Source: Brevipalpus yothersi | Taxonomy: Eukaryota > Arthropoda > Arachnida > Trombidiformes > Tenuipalpidae | Assembly (NCBI GenBank): GCA_003956705.1 | Contig: QZCP01000060.1 | Span: 1-64,000, forward strand | DNA length: 64,000 bases | Direction: 5' to 3' | Shown here: one piece after another, positions 14,201-27,400 of the stretch | How the letters are laid out: each line of letters opens with the position of its first letter | Position numbering within the stretch: the stretch's first letter is position 1 | Notes under the pieces: model-generated | What the model saw: the letters and a program-made list of their open reading frames with translations, nothing else | Told to the model about the DNA's origin: nothing | Databases searched by the model: none | Made by a program: the position numbers and the translations under genes

Positions 14201-17200
14201 ATTTTTTTCTCTCTCTTCCCATAATCACTTAAGATTCTTTCAGCCTTTTTCAGATTAATGCTTCCAATTTAGCTGGAATTTTATTCTAATAATAACTAAT
14301 TTGAATACATGTGTATTAGATAGACAGACATTTTCAAGATAAAGGAAAGAGCATCATCGAAAAACTTTGCATTATTTCACTAGCTATACTCTCGAGAAAT
14401 TCTTCATGCGGATGGTAGAGAAAAGAATTTGACATCTTATGTATAAGGTGTAGAATTTATTTATTCTCGACACTTTTTTTCAACGGTCTTACTCCTACTC
14501 TTTTGAATCTATCTTTTTCAGGCATTCAAGACATGTTTCCTGGGTAACTAAGCAAAGGTATGAACATCGTTGTATATGTTTATACCAGATACACCACTCA
14601 ATTTCAACCTTCAAATCAGATTTGCGGTGGATCACGTTAAATATGCATACCTCTAGCTCATCAGTAATTCATTAATCTGAGAATATATACAAATGTATGT
14701 GTGTGTCTGTGTGAGAGGAGGACAAAAAGGAAGGAAGAAAAAAGGAACCCATAAGATGAAAGCATACATATACACTCACTCACAATGATGTCGTGTAGCA
14801 TGGAACAAAAAAGTATCTAGTAAAATGAGGCCAATTGATGGGAATGGATTTGGTCCATTTGAAGCATGTGAAAGTACCGACGAAGGACCAGAAAATACAG
14901 TGAAAATTTTACCTCCTCTAATATACGAAAAAATATTCTCCCAAATATAAGAGGTTGCCCAAAGAAGTAAAGAGGATCCATGCTTTGCTCATCTTATCAG
15001 TTTTCATAGACTTACACATTTTCTTTACCTCTAAACTTTATACTTGGACACTATTTTGGCATTCTTTTCCACCTTCTCCGATTAACAATTGATCACTTTG
15101 GGCATGAAAGTGTATACATAAATGTACTCTCAATGATAATCTATAAGGGCAATTTCGTCCTCCTCCTTTTTCCTGGCTGGGTGGATGAGATAAGAAGGAG
15201 AAGAAGATGAACGAGAAGAGAGAGGAAAAGAATCTGATATTCATGATCTTATTTCGATCATCATCCATAGTGGTGTCTATGGGTATGTGTGTTTGTATAC
15301 GTGAGCGATAGAGATGATAGAAGGGAGGAGGCTGATGAGGTAGGAATATATCTATTTTGATGGAATATCTGAGAATAAAAAGAAATATATGTATATGTTT
15401 ATATTTCAATACATATTCTGATTCTCTATTGTTTTTTTCTTTTTCTCCTTTTCAAATTCAATACTAGTCCCATTGAAGCAAATTGAAACTATTTACTCGC
15501 ATTAATATCAGCTGACCTGTTTACTCGTTCACCATCATGTCTAGTTTAATCACTGGAAGCCTCACTGTGTTCTTGAGAGTCTTCAAAGAATGATCATCTT
15601 AAGGCTCAATGATCAAGAGTATGTGGAATGATATATATTCGTTCAACAGTAACACAACATACACAGACATAGACACACAGAGGAAATCCAAGAGTCAAGA
15701 GAACTTATGATGATCAAGATAAGGATGGCCTCTTCAGTGACTTGGAAGATTTGACTGTAACAGAGAATCAGAAGATGTAGGGAGAGAATACTATTTGAAA
15801 TTGGAAATAAGAAAGAACAAAGAGAAGGAGAAAAGAAAACAGTGGGATAGATAATGGATTGGGAATAGGGAAAAGGTATACATAAATATATATATCGATG
15901 TGTGTGAAGGTATGAGAATGACGAGATTGATTCAGTTAGAGAATAGAGAAGAAAGAGATAAAAAGAGAGGGAATCCGATTGAATGGGAATCAAAATGGGA
16001 ACAATGGTGAAGGGAAAGTAAAACAAAACTATACTCTCTAGATGGAATAAAAAAGGAGGAAGAAAACGAATTTCACCTGAATTTGAGGATTTCTCATGAG
16101 AGGTTGATTGAGATTGATAGAATATATACACACTGTAAAACCTTTTCATCGACTATATATTGGTGATATAAATAAACAAGGGGAGCATTTTGCGTGCATA
16201 TTTGAATTCATAGGAATTCATCAGGGATCATTGCGAAAAGTTGCATCAAATTCCAGGTGGAAACTGATGATGATGATGAAAAAATCTGTTCCTTGCACTC
16301 TATCTACCTATCTCTCTTTCTCACTCTGTTTTCTAGATTATATCATGAATTTCTTTCATCCTGTTGATGAGACAGACGAAGAGGAAAACTTCTATTTTGC
16401 CTCCAAATTCCCTGGAGTCATCAGAGACATGATGGAATGAATCCCTAAGATTAGTGTTGCTCCTGTTCATGGCTCATATTTTTTGAACCATTGTAATCGT
16501 CTCCAGGCCATAGGATTTCACATGCTTGATGAAAGAAGCTATACGCGTCAAATAATCATCAATCGTAACCAATAAATTCAGAGAAGAAAGAGAGAGAAAG
16601 AAGAAAAATTAAAGGAAACTTCCACGTTCTTATCTGATGACGGCAAGTTAGAAATGAGAAACGGAAAGCGAAAAATAAAAGAATTGATACCAAGAAGAAG
16701 AATGATCCAATCTTCTGGATGAATTATCACATCGTCATGGTGAAGATAAATAGATTGAAGGAGAGAGAAAGAAAAGTATCAAATTAGTGTCTCGTGAAAG
16801 TGGAAAAAGGTGGAAAAGAAGTGAGAATAGTTGGAGGAAGAAAAAAAATCGATTCCTTCCATCATCAGGCCAAGTAATCAATTCGAATAAGAAGATTGAA
16901 TTTGTTTCATTTGAATCCTAGGAATAACTTTTGGAATGGAGACACTTCTTAAGGCTTCATGAGTTTTTTTCATTACCAATTCGGATTAGAATTCCTTTGA
17001 TTGAATCGTTTGAGCTCAATTCTCACATGTTCATCATTTTAAGGGAAGCAGTATTTCCAACACTCAAAATAGGTGATTTTTTTCGCTTCAAAAGAGAAAT
17101 TCTCTATGTGTCTGGATTGGATGTGCGATGGCCTCGAATATCAGTGTATCAAGGTTAGTTTTTGACCCTTAATTTTTGACTATTTCTCAATACTCATCAT

Positions 17201-18390
17201 AGAAACATGGAAGATCGATATTTTCATGATGAAATGTGCCTCCTATCGATCTGATTGATCGCTAATATTAATACTTTGCAAATGCATTGCAGAACTTTTC
17301 CATTTCGAATAACAGTCTCACATGATAAAAGGTGATGATTAAGGAATGAAAGAAAAAAGATTGGGTTACCAGAGCCCAGCAAGTAAAACAAAATTCTCGC
17401 AACATTATTCCAAGCATCACTTGCTCTTTTCATCTTGTTTTCTCATCCTTTTTTCTCTCTCTTTCTTCCTCGTTGAATTATCTTATTTGGTTTCGTAATA
17501 ACTTTGCCTTCTCTATCTCTCTCTCTCTCTTCTGATGCTTGTCCACTTTATCTTCAAACGTTCTTAGTTACTCAATGAGGCCTGCCTCACCAGTGGATGA
17601 TAAGAATCTTTGCACACCAGCATCACTCTTCTTTCTCTCTCTCATCTTCTTCTATCCTAGTCTTATTCAAGCTTATTTCTCTCTTTCTCTTGGCTCTCTT
17701 TTTCGATCAGCATCTTTCTCTATAACAGGACAAGCAATTCACTGAGATGAGTGATGCCATAATCATCATGATCAAGTCCAACATCCTCTTTCGCTTCTTC
17801 GACTCATTCTTTCACTCTCTTCCTCTGGATGCTTGATAGGAAATCAAATATCTTCCACAACAACTAGAAATGGCCATTAAGATGGATGAAATAGAAGGGA
17901 CCCTAAAGAGAGAAAATGCCATAAAAGTAAGATGAGGATAGAAGGAGAGAAAGAGAAAGAGTAAACGTGTATCACCGGATTATCTTGCTATTTTCATTTC
18001 TATTCCCTTCATCTTTTTCCATCCCTAAAATCCCATCAGGAAAGCAAATTGATTATATGTCTAATCTTTCTACCTCTTTTTCTTTTACTCAATTCTTGTA
18101 CTTTTCTCTTTAGATGGAACCAAAAATTTAGGCTATAAACACATCTTCACGTTTTTTTCTGTTCTCTCTTCTCTCGATCAAGGTATAATTTAGCACAATT
18201 TGGAATGAACTAAAATCACACTTGAAACGCTAGATTGAGCTCAATTGTCGAGAAAAATATTCTACAACACATCTTGACCTTTTATAAGGGTTTTTCGCTA
18301 CCTAGCTTACTTCTCCTCTTTTTTACCTAGAATTGTGATACACATATACACACACTGTAACAATGTTGACACCAGGAAGGTTCATAATTA

Positions 18391-20904
18391 TTTCAAATCA
18401 CAAAAAATAGATGAAAATTAGGCTATTTTTATTCTTATCCAGGCTTGGGCCATTATGGGCTTGATACATTGGAACATGTTGAGAAATAGAGAAAGAGCGA
18501 GCGAGAGAGAGAGAGAGAGGTTGCGAAAAAGAGAATGAAAGAAAAAAATAGATGCTAGTAAAAATTGGATGAAAGAGAGAGAGAAAGAGAATTGTAACTG
18601 TAAAAGAATCCAGGCTGGTGAATGGTAGTGAATAATAGAAGGCATGGAAAAGTGAATAACGTGAGGGAAACCTATTTTTCTTGGCTGCTTCAATGGAATT
18701 TTGGGCTGTAAATTTCATTGCTTGGTCGAGTAGGTAAGTAAAAAAACTAAATGGTTACCAATGGCCATGGAGCGATAAAAATTGGCTACAGTTAAACTTT
18801 CTCTATGTGAAAAAATATATATAAAAGAAGCAGTGAGAGAAAAAGGGTCCGCTAAACAGAGATGGCAAGAGTGAGAGAGAGAGAGAGACCAAAAAAGTAT
18901 CAAATCAATCTCAAACCAATAGTAGGAATCATGATTGACGTGCGTTAAATTGAATTTCCAGCATCTACAAGGGATGAAGAAATACGAGTGGAATGAAGAG
19001 GAGAAGAGAGTAAAAAAGAAGAGAAAAAACAATGAAAAACAGAGGAAAGAAGAATAAGATGAATAGAGGAAAAGAGAGAGAAATAAGAAGTGTACATGGA
19101 AATAGATGAAAAGAGAACACAAGTTCGTCAGAGAAAAAGGGAGAGAACAAAACAATAACTTGAAGGCAAGGAGAAAGAAAATCACTGCTCGAACTCGACA
19201 CCAGGACATGATTGTTATTTTCGAGAATAGTTCTGAAACTTTCATCTTCCTTACACATATACACATATACACATATACATACATAGAGAGCCCTACTACA
19301 GTAACAATGTTCAGCCAGCGATCGATATGCATGGAACGAGGGTGGAGGAGAGAAAAAGAGATAAATATGAGGAATTGGAATATATGTACACACACACACA
19401 TACACACACACTTACTCACACAACAAACAAGCCTGGATGTCAATGTCGACAATCAATGATAGAGACGAATTTTGCCTTGACGTAAATGATGGGAATATTT
19501 GGCATGCTAGTAGTAGTATAGTTGGTGTGTTATATGCAGTATGATATGTAGGTATAGCTTGATGGTCAGACAGGATCTTCATTAGAGAGAGGAAGAGAGA
19601 GGAAGAGAGAATACGTTCATGTATGTGCGTAATGCCTCTGGTTGATGATATGGTACAGTGACAGATGAAGAATGTGATATTGAAACAGAAATCAGAATCG
19701 GTTGTGTCAGAGGCAGTGGAGAGAGAGAGGATTTTATCTTGGACATACATATATATCTAAAATGATATAAGAATGGTGTGTTTACATGATTTTATCTTCT
19801 ACACTCTATTTCAAGCAATCCCATCCATTTGGTGTGCCATTCATTTTGATTGTCTTACCCTGAACAGAACCCTTGTACATGAGCAGCCCTCTAAATGACT
19901 GCCATCATTGTGTAGCCCATGAGTTATGCAAGTCAGATGCAAGTAGGAGAGAGAGAAGAACGAATAAGAAGAATAAGAAGAAGTCTTAAGATGTAGAATG
20001 TCTCGAGCATGGGGAATGAGAACGATAAAGAATCAGTCTTCACCAGTGACGCTGATTTCTCAAGGAGCCTGAGCGATGCTGGTATATATGTTAGATATAT
20101 ATATATATTGTTTTCCTGCACAAACTATAGGGAATCCAAGTTCTGTGTACTGGGCCTCTCTCACTCTCAGAATTCCATGGGAATAGGCAAAACATCATGA
20201 GAGATAGAAAGAGAGAGAGAGGAAGGAAGGAAGGGAGTATTCCAGTATGGAAGCTTGGTGAAGATGAGAGAGAGGCTCGAGAAGGGTAAAGATAAGGAGA
20301 CAGATAGACCATGAAAAAAAGGAGAGAGAGAAAGGCATGAAAGTTTGAAGCAGTGTTGGAAAGAGAGAGAAAATCGAATATCATTCCAATTCAGGGTGAA
20401 AATCAGGATCGATATAATCAATAATGAGCAGCAACCAGAACAATCATGCATGATATTATATTCGTGAACAAAGAAGTCATTAGGGTGAAAGACAGAGACC
20501 TAGTAAGAGAGAGAGGATGAAAAGAGACGTGAAGATGGAAAATATATTCATATAATTCATCTATTCTGCAAGACAATTGGAATCGCTACAGTCAACATCA
20601 GTGACCAGAGGCGAATGCAAAACACTGGAGGCCAGAATAAGAGATTGGAAGAGAAGTGAGAATACAGAAGCAAGGAATGAGATGGAATTATCTGGAGTGA
20701 AAGGAATGAAAAGGAAAGATAACTCATTTTCAGTGTCCCTAGCTCAGCCTGGAACTATTTATCATGAATAGAAGCTGGGTTGGTGGTCGAAGAGAGAAGA
20801 GAGAAAGAGCGAGATGGAAGTAAGTTGAGCTGACAGATCACAGGGACAGAGAAGCATGAGTTTCAAAGAGCTATATTTTCCATGAGAGGCTATGTGGGCT
20901 GGTG

Positions 20905-20935
<31 letters not shown>

Positions 20936-20960
20936 TTGGATATCATGAATCGTACCAATC
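18391..20960. other. Purine-rich plus-strand domain without a gene
   Basis: The plus strand is rich in GAGA, GAAGA and AGAAAG words over about 2.5 kb. The complementary pyrimidine-rich strand therefore has few stop codons and carries open stretches of up to about 245 codons. These are dominated by Ser, Leu and Phe with no domain, splice structure or homology I recognise. A short (CA)n tract lies near 19,388-19,412. Confidence 0.65.
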
Positions 20961-21337
20961 AAAGCATGGAACCATCTATTGGGCTCACTTTTCGGGTGTC
21001 CAATATCATGGTATTAACATTACAGTTTAATGAATGTATCGAAGCTATGATAACGATCAATCTCAACGAATGATTAGTTTGATGATTCCATCATTTCAAC
21101 TTTACATGATACTTTTTCGATATCTTACACATGCATAAATATAGATATATCTTCGAACGAATTTCATTAACGTTTGATATTCCCAGGGTATTTGTATTTT
21201 ATCGAACAGAGAACGAAATACAGCCAGTGATTGTGAGTGCCATCATTGTGTGTATGCTACTGGCATAAATTCCCATGATAAGAAATGGCATGAACACTCA
21301 TGAGAAGCTGAAAATCCAAATTCAATTCTCTAACCTT

Positions 21338-21340
<3 letters not shown>

Positions 21341-21401
<61 letters not shown>

Positions 21402-22049
21402 NNNNNNNNNNNNNNNNNNNNNNNNNNNNNNNNNNNNNNNNNNNNNNNNNNNNNNNNNNNNNNNNNNNNNNNNNNNNNNNNNNNNNNNNNNNNNNNNNNN
21501 NNNNNNNNNNNNNNNNNNNNNNNNNNNNNNNNNNNNNNNNNNNNNNNNNNNNNNNNNNNNNNNNNNNNNNNNNNNNNNNNNNNNNNNNNNNNNNNNNNNN
21601 NNNNNNNNNNNNNNNNNNNNNNNNNNNNNNNNNNNNNNNNNNNNNNNNNNNNNNNNNNNNNNNNNNNNNNNNNNNNNNNNNNNNNNNNNNNNNNNNNNNN
21701 NNNNNNNNNNNNNNNNNNNNNNNNNNNNNNNNNNNNNNNNNNNNNNNNNNNNNNNNNNNNNNNNNNNNNNNNNNNNNNNNNNNNNNNNNNNNNNNNNNNN
21801 NNNNNNNNNNNNNNNNNNNNNNNNNNNNNNNNNNNNNNNNNNNNNNNNNNNNNNNNNNNNNNNNNNNNNNNNNNNNNNNNNNNNNNNNNNNNNNNNNNNN
21901 NNNNNNNNNNNNNNNNNNNNNNNNNNNNNNNNNNNNNNNNNNNNNNNNNNNNNNNNNNNNNNNNNNNNNNNNNNNNNNNNNNNNNNNNNNNNNNNNNNNN
22001 NNNNNNNNNNNNNNNNNNNNNNNNNNNNNNNNNNNNNNNNNNNNNNNNN

Positions 22050-22127
<78 letters not shown>
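21341..22127. repeat. (TC)n microsatellite interrupted by assembly gap
   Basis: A TC run of about 60 bases enters the N block at 21,402, and another of about 78 bases leaves it at 22,050. The gap therefore broke inside, or between, very long TC repeats. Confidence 0.95.
21402..22049. other. Assembly gap (648 N)
   Basis: 648 consecutive N bases. Open frames that cross it are artefacts. Confidence 1.
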
Positions 22128-22133
<6 letters not shown>

Positions 22134-22847
22134 TGAATGTCATGATAAGAATGTGTGTCTGTGTGATATGGCCTTGTATGCACATATTTTGGAATCTGCA
22201 GATTTGCTCACTTGAATCATCATGATTCGTATGGCTACTTTTGAACAATGAATTTGAAATCATTAGAATCGATTTTTTTTCTTCTGGCAAACTTTTTCTC
22301 TCTCTCTCACACACACACCGACACACATACTCATAGACAATGCACATACTTCAATACATATATTCACATAGTCACACACAGAGAGATATAAAATTTGGAT
22401 TCCAGAGAGTGGGCCAATGGGTACAAAACCCTCTCTACTTTTAGAAACATTCATTTTCAGCATGAACAAAAAAGGAATGCTTTTATCAAAATGAACTGTG
22501 ACCACAATGATGGCTAAAATGTAGGATGTTCAGTTGGAATGGATACAGATGAATGATCAAATGTGGTGGATAGTTTGCTTGGAAAATAGAGAGAGAAAGA
22601 AAGAGAGCGAGAGAGAGAGCAGCAAAAGTGGGATTAGATTGTCAAAAAAAGATTGTCAGACGTGAGAGAGACGAAAAATGTCCATGATGAATGCCAAATG
22701 AGGCTATGAAAAGTCGAATTGCTCATTGGAATATGAATGCATATGCAAAAGTATGCCTATGTGTGCATCTATATATAAATATGCATACACATACACATAA
22801 TCTTAATGATAGAGTTAATTAGGAATGAATGTCTAAATAAAACTTAC

Positions 22848-22902
22848 CCTTTACGGCGGACAGCTGATTGCCGACCATTTGTTTGGCAATAAAAGCGGCC
22901 AT
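22848..22902 (-). CDS. cpx: Complexin, first coding exon only
   Basis: On the minus strand an ATG at 22,902 opens a frame reading MAAFIAKQMVGNQLSAVKG, which is the conserved N-terminus of arthropod complexins. A strong donor (GGTAAGT) follows after the first base of the glycine codon, giving phase 1. Complexins are small cytosolic proteins that bind the assembled SNARE bundle at the presynaptic terminal; they clamp spontaneous fusion and promote evoked fusion. Only 18 full codons are visible. The SNARE-binding central helix and the C-terminus, often a CAAX box, must lie to the left, either in the gap or beyond the window, so intron 1 is long. The exon is divergent from timeless, with about 1.5 kb between the two start codons. 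I am confident of the identity because of the near-perfect N-terminal match; transcript structure is not known. Confidence 0.88.
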
Positions 22903-22952
22903 TTTTTAAGACTGGCTGGATACGATCACAATTATCAATAGGACTGGATGAT

Positions 22953-22970
22953 GATAATAATATTATTATC
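22953..22970. repeat. 18-bp perfect AT palindrome upstream of complexin ATG
   Basis: GATAATAATATTATTATC equals its own reverse complement. It lies about 50 bp upstream of the complexin start codon, probably in the 5' UTR or proximal promoter. Confidence 0.85.
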
Positions 22971-24161
22971 AATTATTATTATCGTTCTGTTGATGTGATG
23001 CTTGCCGATGATCAATTAAGGAATATTCCTTGTGTATCGCGTTAGCAAGAATATCTTTTTTTCGAAATTTTTGGCTGAACAAAGTTTGAGGTCACTTTTT
23101 TTGTGCAAGGTGTGTTGTTGTTATTATGCCAAACAAAATATGCCAGAGAAATAAAGTGAATTAATTCGAAGTATGATGAATGATTCAAGAAGTGTGGAGA
23201 GAAAGTGAATCACTATTGATAGAATGGAATGTCCGGGAAAGATGATTTTGCTTGAATGTTCGATTCCAAAATTGGCTTTCGTTGAGATATGCAATCGAGA
23301 TGAGTTGAGTTTTTTCCTTTCTTCATTGATCACTTGACTGGACTGTGATGCTCGATGTTTCCAATCTAGAGAGAAGATGGATAAAGGAGAAAGTGAAAGA
23401 TGGACATAATTCATGGTAGATTGATTTGATATGACTACAGATGACAAGATTCTCAATCTCGAAAATAGCATGCTCTCGATCTCTGAGACAAGCAATGGGA
23501 AAGTATAAAAGAGAGGAATAAAACGAATATGAACATCAAAACATTCGATCACAGAATAGTTCTACTACTATCACTACTGGTATTCCAGAAACGATATCGA
23601 GGCACATAAATGGAAAATATTTTATACATACGTATCAATCAATTTTTCGTTGGATATTATTTCACATATAACATGTATACACCGTATACATACACACACC
23701 GAGAGACACACACAATTACACGTACATAAACACACTGAAACACCGAAAGAAGAAGGAGGATAAGAAGAGGATAGTCACAAGGGATGAGCACCGAAAAATT
23801 TTTCGAGGATCAAAAGAAAAGATCATTCGATGAGAATAAGAGAGAGAGAGAGAGTAAGAGAGATGGTTAGAACAGTAAAGAAAAGACCCAAATCAGCTGA
23901 TATATATTCTTTCTCACTCTTGCTCCGTACTTCATATACACATGCACACAATCGATCCGAAATGGTGTTGGTTCAGAATCACTACAAAATGTTTCAGCTT
24001 TCTCTCTGTCTCTCTTTCTTTTTGTCGATCGATCGATCGTTGCTTGAACATGAACATTATTCGCCCAGTAGAACTTAGAACTTTTCCTTTGCACACACAA
24101 AATTCGATATCAGATACTCGCCAAACCAATATTCGATACATGTGTGTATAAACACACACAA

Positions 24162-24179
24162 AAAAAGCGCGCGCTTTTT
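24162..24179. repeat. 18-bp perfect palindrome with (GC)4 core
   Basis: AAAAAGCGCGCGCTTTTT equals its own reverse complement. It follows directly after a TGTGTGT/ACACACA hairpin (24,141-24,158). It lies about 265 bp upstream of the timeless start in otherwise AT-rich, CpG-poor DNA. Confidence 0.9.
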
Positions 24180-24444
24180 CCTCAAACAATAATAACACAA
24201 GTAAAGCGCCAAAATAATCGGCTCAACTTTGAGGTTTGTGTGTGTGTCCTTCATTTGTGTTGATCATCATTATTATCAATTTTAATTGTCATTTCGATTG
24301 TTGTCATCATTAAGGGAGTCCTACATAGAGAGGAGCTCTTGTCTTTGAGTTGCCTGTGTTGGCCTAGGCATTTTGTGGGTTTCATTTGGTGTATTGAAGT
24401 GTTTTCTCAATCCATTGATTCATCCTACCATTACGATTGCCATC

Positions 24445-27400
24445 ATGACCAATCAAAAGGATCTTCTGTTGGCAGAAGTGTCATCAACTGTGGACGCAAT
24501 GGGATATGTTGATGAAAAGAGTGGCTCATATGTGATCAATCCGGATACATGTGAATGTTTGAGAGAATTGTTGAAACATTTGCGAAATGATAATTTGCAT
24601 CGCGGCTTCATTGTGTTAAAACATCTTGGTGAACTGAATATTGTTGAACAAGATTTAATACCAATGGTCAAGCTGAATTTGATTGGTGAAGATAGGGCAG
24701 AATATGATAAGTTGCATGAATTTTTGATACGTCTACTGGTAACACTCACCTATCCGGCATTTATTCATTTTAAAGAGAAACATCCCACCGATGCTGTTGA
24801 AGAGCAAATATATTTAACTCTTAATCAACATTTGAGAACATATAAAATTGCCTTCGCTCGTGATGTCAAATTTTGGCGTGTTGCTTCCGATGAGATGAAG
24901 CGAATTATGAATCAAGATTATGCTGATATTACTGACAGTGATTTGGTTTATTTGGAAAGAATTCTAGTCTTGCTGAGAAATATTGTTCATGTTGCGAAAG
25001 ATGAGCTGGTTTTAAGTCACAATGCACTTGAAGATGAAGATATTCATGATGATATGATTAATACTCTAACGGACGGTGGAATGATGGAAATAATTGTGAA
25101 AATGTGTGCTGAACCCGATTTTCATCAGTTTGCCTTTCATTGTTTGGAAGTTATGTCACACTTGTTCAAAGAGCAAAATCCAACCTATCTGGCCACCGAT
25201 GATGTTCAAGTAGACGTCAACACTGGGATCAAAACATCTAATAGAGGCTCAGAACTGCTTGAGTTGCAGAGAATTGAGCGAGAACAGCGAAAAATAAATT
25301 CTTGTCCCTATAATCGATTCAAGGGTGCATCATACGTGGTTAAAAATTTGAAATCTGTCAGCTCAAAGGATTTGGTAATTCATAAAACAGTTGAAAATCC
25401 TCTCCAAATAGATCTTAATCAAGGGAAACAAGCTGCTCGACGACCGAAAAATCGTAGACCTATGAAAGGTGATAATACTTTCAAATCAAGCAGACTGGGA
25501 ATCAATTATCGTACTCCATTCGGAAAAGCAAAGACAAGTTTGAGAAATTTTTGTACCATGTTCATCGCTGAGTGCTATAATCCACTCATGAATTATGTGA
25601 AAAGTTGTCTCGAACATAATCGTGCCCAAGAAAATGATGAAACTTTCTATTTTTGGGCTGCAGCTTTTTTTATGGAATACAATAGGATGTCAAAGAGCAA
25701 TTCTAAATTCGTTGAAGAAACCATTTCAACTGATTATCTCCATTACGTTCATACAATTTTAACTCATCATGTAGATATGATCAACCAAGAAAAAAATGAA
25801 GTTAAAACCTGGTTCAGACGTCTACATGTAGCACTGAGAGCTTACAAAGAACTTATAATGACAATCGCAACCCTAAAATCTGACGCTGATGAATTCGTAA
25901 TTGAACAAGCCAGTGCTATCAGACAACGGCTACTCTATGATATGGACTATCGTGAACTTCTCTTATATCTCATCAACAACTTCAACGAAATGAAGATGAG
26001 TGAAATCTATCTCAAAGATCTAATAGAAACAAATCATGTCTTCCTGAAAATGCTGGAAGCTCTTAGTAAAAAGGATACCGAAATTGTTGTAAAGACAAAG
26101 AAACGTTTCAATAGAAGGAAGAAAAAAGCAAAAAAACCAGAGGAAGAAGGAGAAACGGGAAAAGCTGCTGAAGCTGGTACAGATGGAGGAAGTCGCGAAG
26201 CTGGAGAAGCCGGAAAAGAAAATGGTGAATCAGCTGAGCTCATCTGGTCCGAAATAGTTGACGAAGTTACTGCAGCTGTCGAGGGAAAAATTCCTCTTCC
26301 TCAACCTGAAGATGATCCAGAAGTTCTTCCTTATGATCCTCTCTCAGAAAAATCGAGAGATGAACAGAAAGAAGAAGTGATGTTCCGTATACATCGATTG
26401 CTTCGTTGTCGGAAGGCTGCAAGTGCTGTATCCTTGTATCATCATGCTCGTGAAGTCTACTTGGAAGACGGTGATAACGCTTTTGGTACGATGGATAATT
26501 CAACTGAAGATGATATTCTTGCGCTCCATGAAATCATTGCAATAGATTCGTGGCCTGGAATAGATAAAGAAACAGATAAGGAGGCGTCGGAAAAGGCGAA
26601 AGAGAATCAAGACGATCTAGAAAACCAGGAGAACATTGACCCTGAAAAAGATGAATCCGAACCTGAGGAGAATTATAAAGAGACCAAGTTTGATTTTCCT
26701 TATTTTGTCCAGAAATATGCTTCTTCTAAAACAGTGAAAGCTCTTGTCAGGTGTCTCAAAACATTCCGAACTAATTCCATCCAATTCAATCACTCTATTC
26801 TCAAATTATGTCATCGTATCTCATGGGATTGCAAACAGCCAGTATTCTTTTTTCAACTCTCATTATTCCTGATATTCAAGAGGTGTTACGAAGCTCCTGC
26901 CGGTGACAAAAGATATGCTGAGTTGAAAAGCTTTGGCAAATACATCATTTCAACTTTTGCAAAAATGGCGGCTGGAAATGATAAGCTATTGATGGAACTA
27001 TTGTTCTGGAAAACTCGGAAAGAAGTGGCAGAGATCGAAGGAAACTATGTCCAACCGGAAAAAGTTCCCAAAGAATCTAGGAAAAAGAGAGGACCAAAAT
27101 CTAAAAGTAAGGATTTGGTTTCTGACTCTGAGGATGAAGATAAAATCGATGGAGATGGTGATAAAACCTTGAAAGAAAATGGCAGCAACGATTCGATTAC
27201 CAATCCAGAAAAAGAAGATGAGCAACAAAATAATTTAGATGCCAACGATAACGATGTAGATGAATTGGATGAGATAGAAAAAATGTACGCCGATTTGAAT
27301 CGAGACGATGACGCACTATCAGACTATGATGATTTTCCTAGTAGTCAAGTTTTGGATAAACTTCATAGCACACTCATCGATGCAGAGCTCACTAGTCAAG

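Larger units (their letters stand above)
74..18390. other. Gene-poor region, no supportable gene
   Basis: I read both strands and found no exon I could name. The open frames are short, low in complexity, and mostly explained by GA/TC-rich tracts that lack stop codons on the pyrimidine strand. The region holds several (GA)n/(TC)n microsatellites, listed separately. It lies downstream of the complexin first exon on the minus strand, so part of it is probably complexin intron. Later complexin exons were looked for and not found. Confidence 0.6.
20961..22847. other. Non-coding stretch around assembly gap, 3' of complexin exon 1
   Basis: Apart from the TC repeat, the gap and short GA or CA tracts I see no gene. 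The minus strand of this stretch immediately follows the complexin first-exon donor, so at least its right part should be complexin intron 1. An exon hidden in the gap cannot be excluded. Confidence 0.6.
22903..24444. promoter_or_regulatory. Divergent intergenic region between complexin and timeless
   Basis: This 1.5 kb separates two genes transcribed away from each other and must contain at least the 5' UTRs and promoters of both. It holds a perfect AT palindrome (22,953-22,970), a TCGA repeat near 24,026, a TG/CA hairpin (24,141-24,158) and a GC-core palindrome (24,162-24,179). I see no coding exon. The promoter assignment is inferred from position; no core elements were confirmed. Confidence 0.55.

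Noticed and set aside
15643..16149. 168-codon minus-strand open frame
   Set aside because: Low-complexity Ser, Phe, Tyr and Ile composition in a pyrimidine-rich strand, with no recognisable protein features.
16440..16570. Minus-strand segment reading DDYLTRIASFIKHVKSYGLE before a stop
   Set aside because: It looks protein-like for about 30 codons, but no acceptor site follows the adjacent pyrimidine tract in a usable place and no family was recognised.
18715..19452. 245-codon open frame on the minus strand
   Set aside because: Composition is almost entirely Ser, Leu, Phe, Cys and Val from TC- and TG-rich DNA. There is no domain, no splice support, and other frames are also open.
21257..22347. 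Open frames of over 300 codons across the N block
   Set aside because: They are produced by the undetermined bases and the flanking TC repeats.
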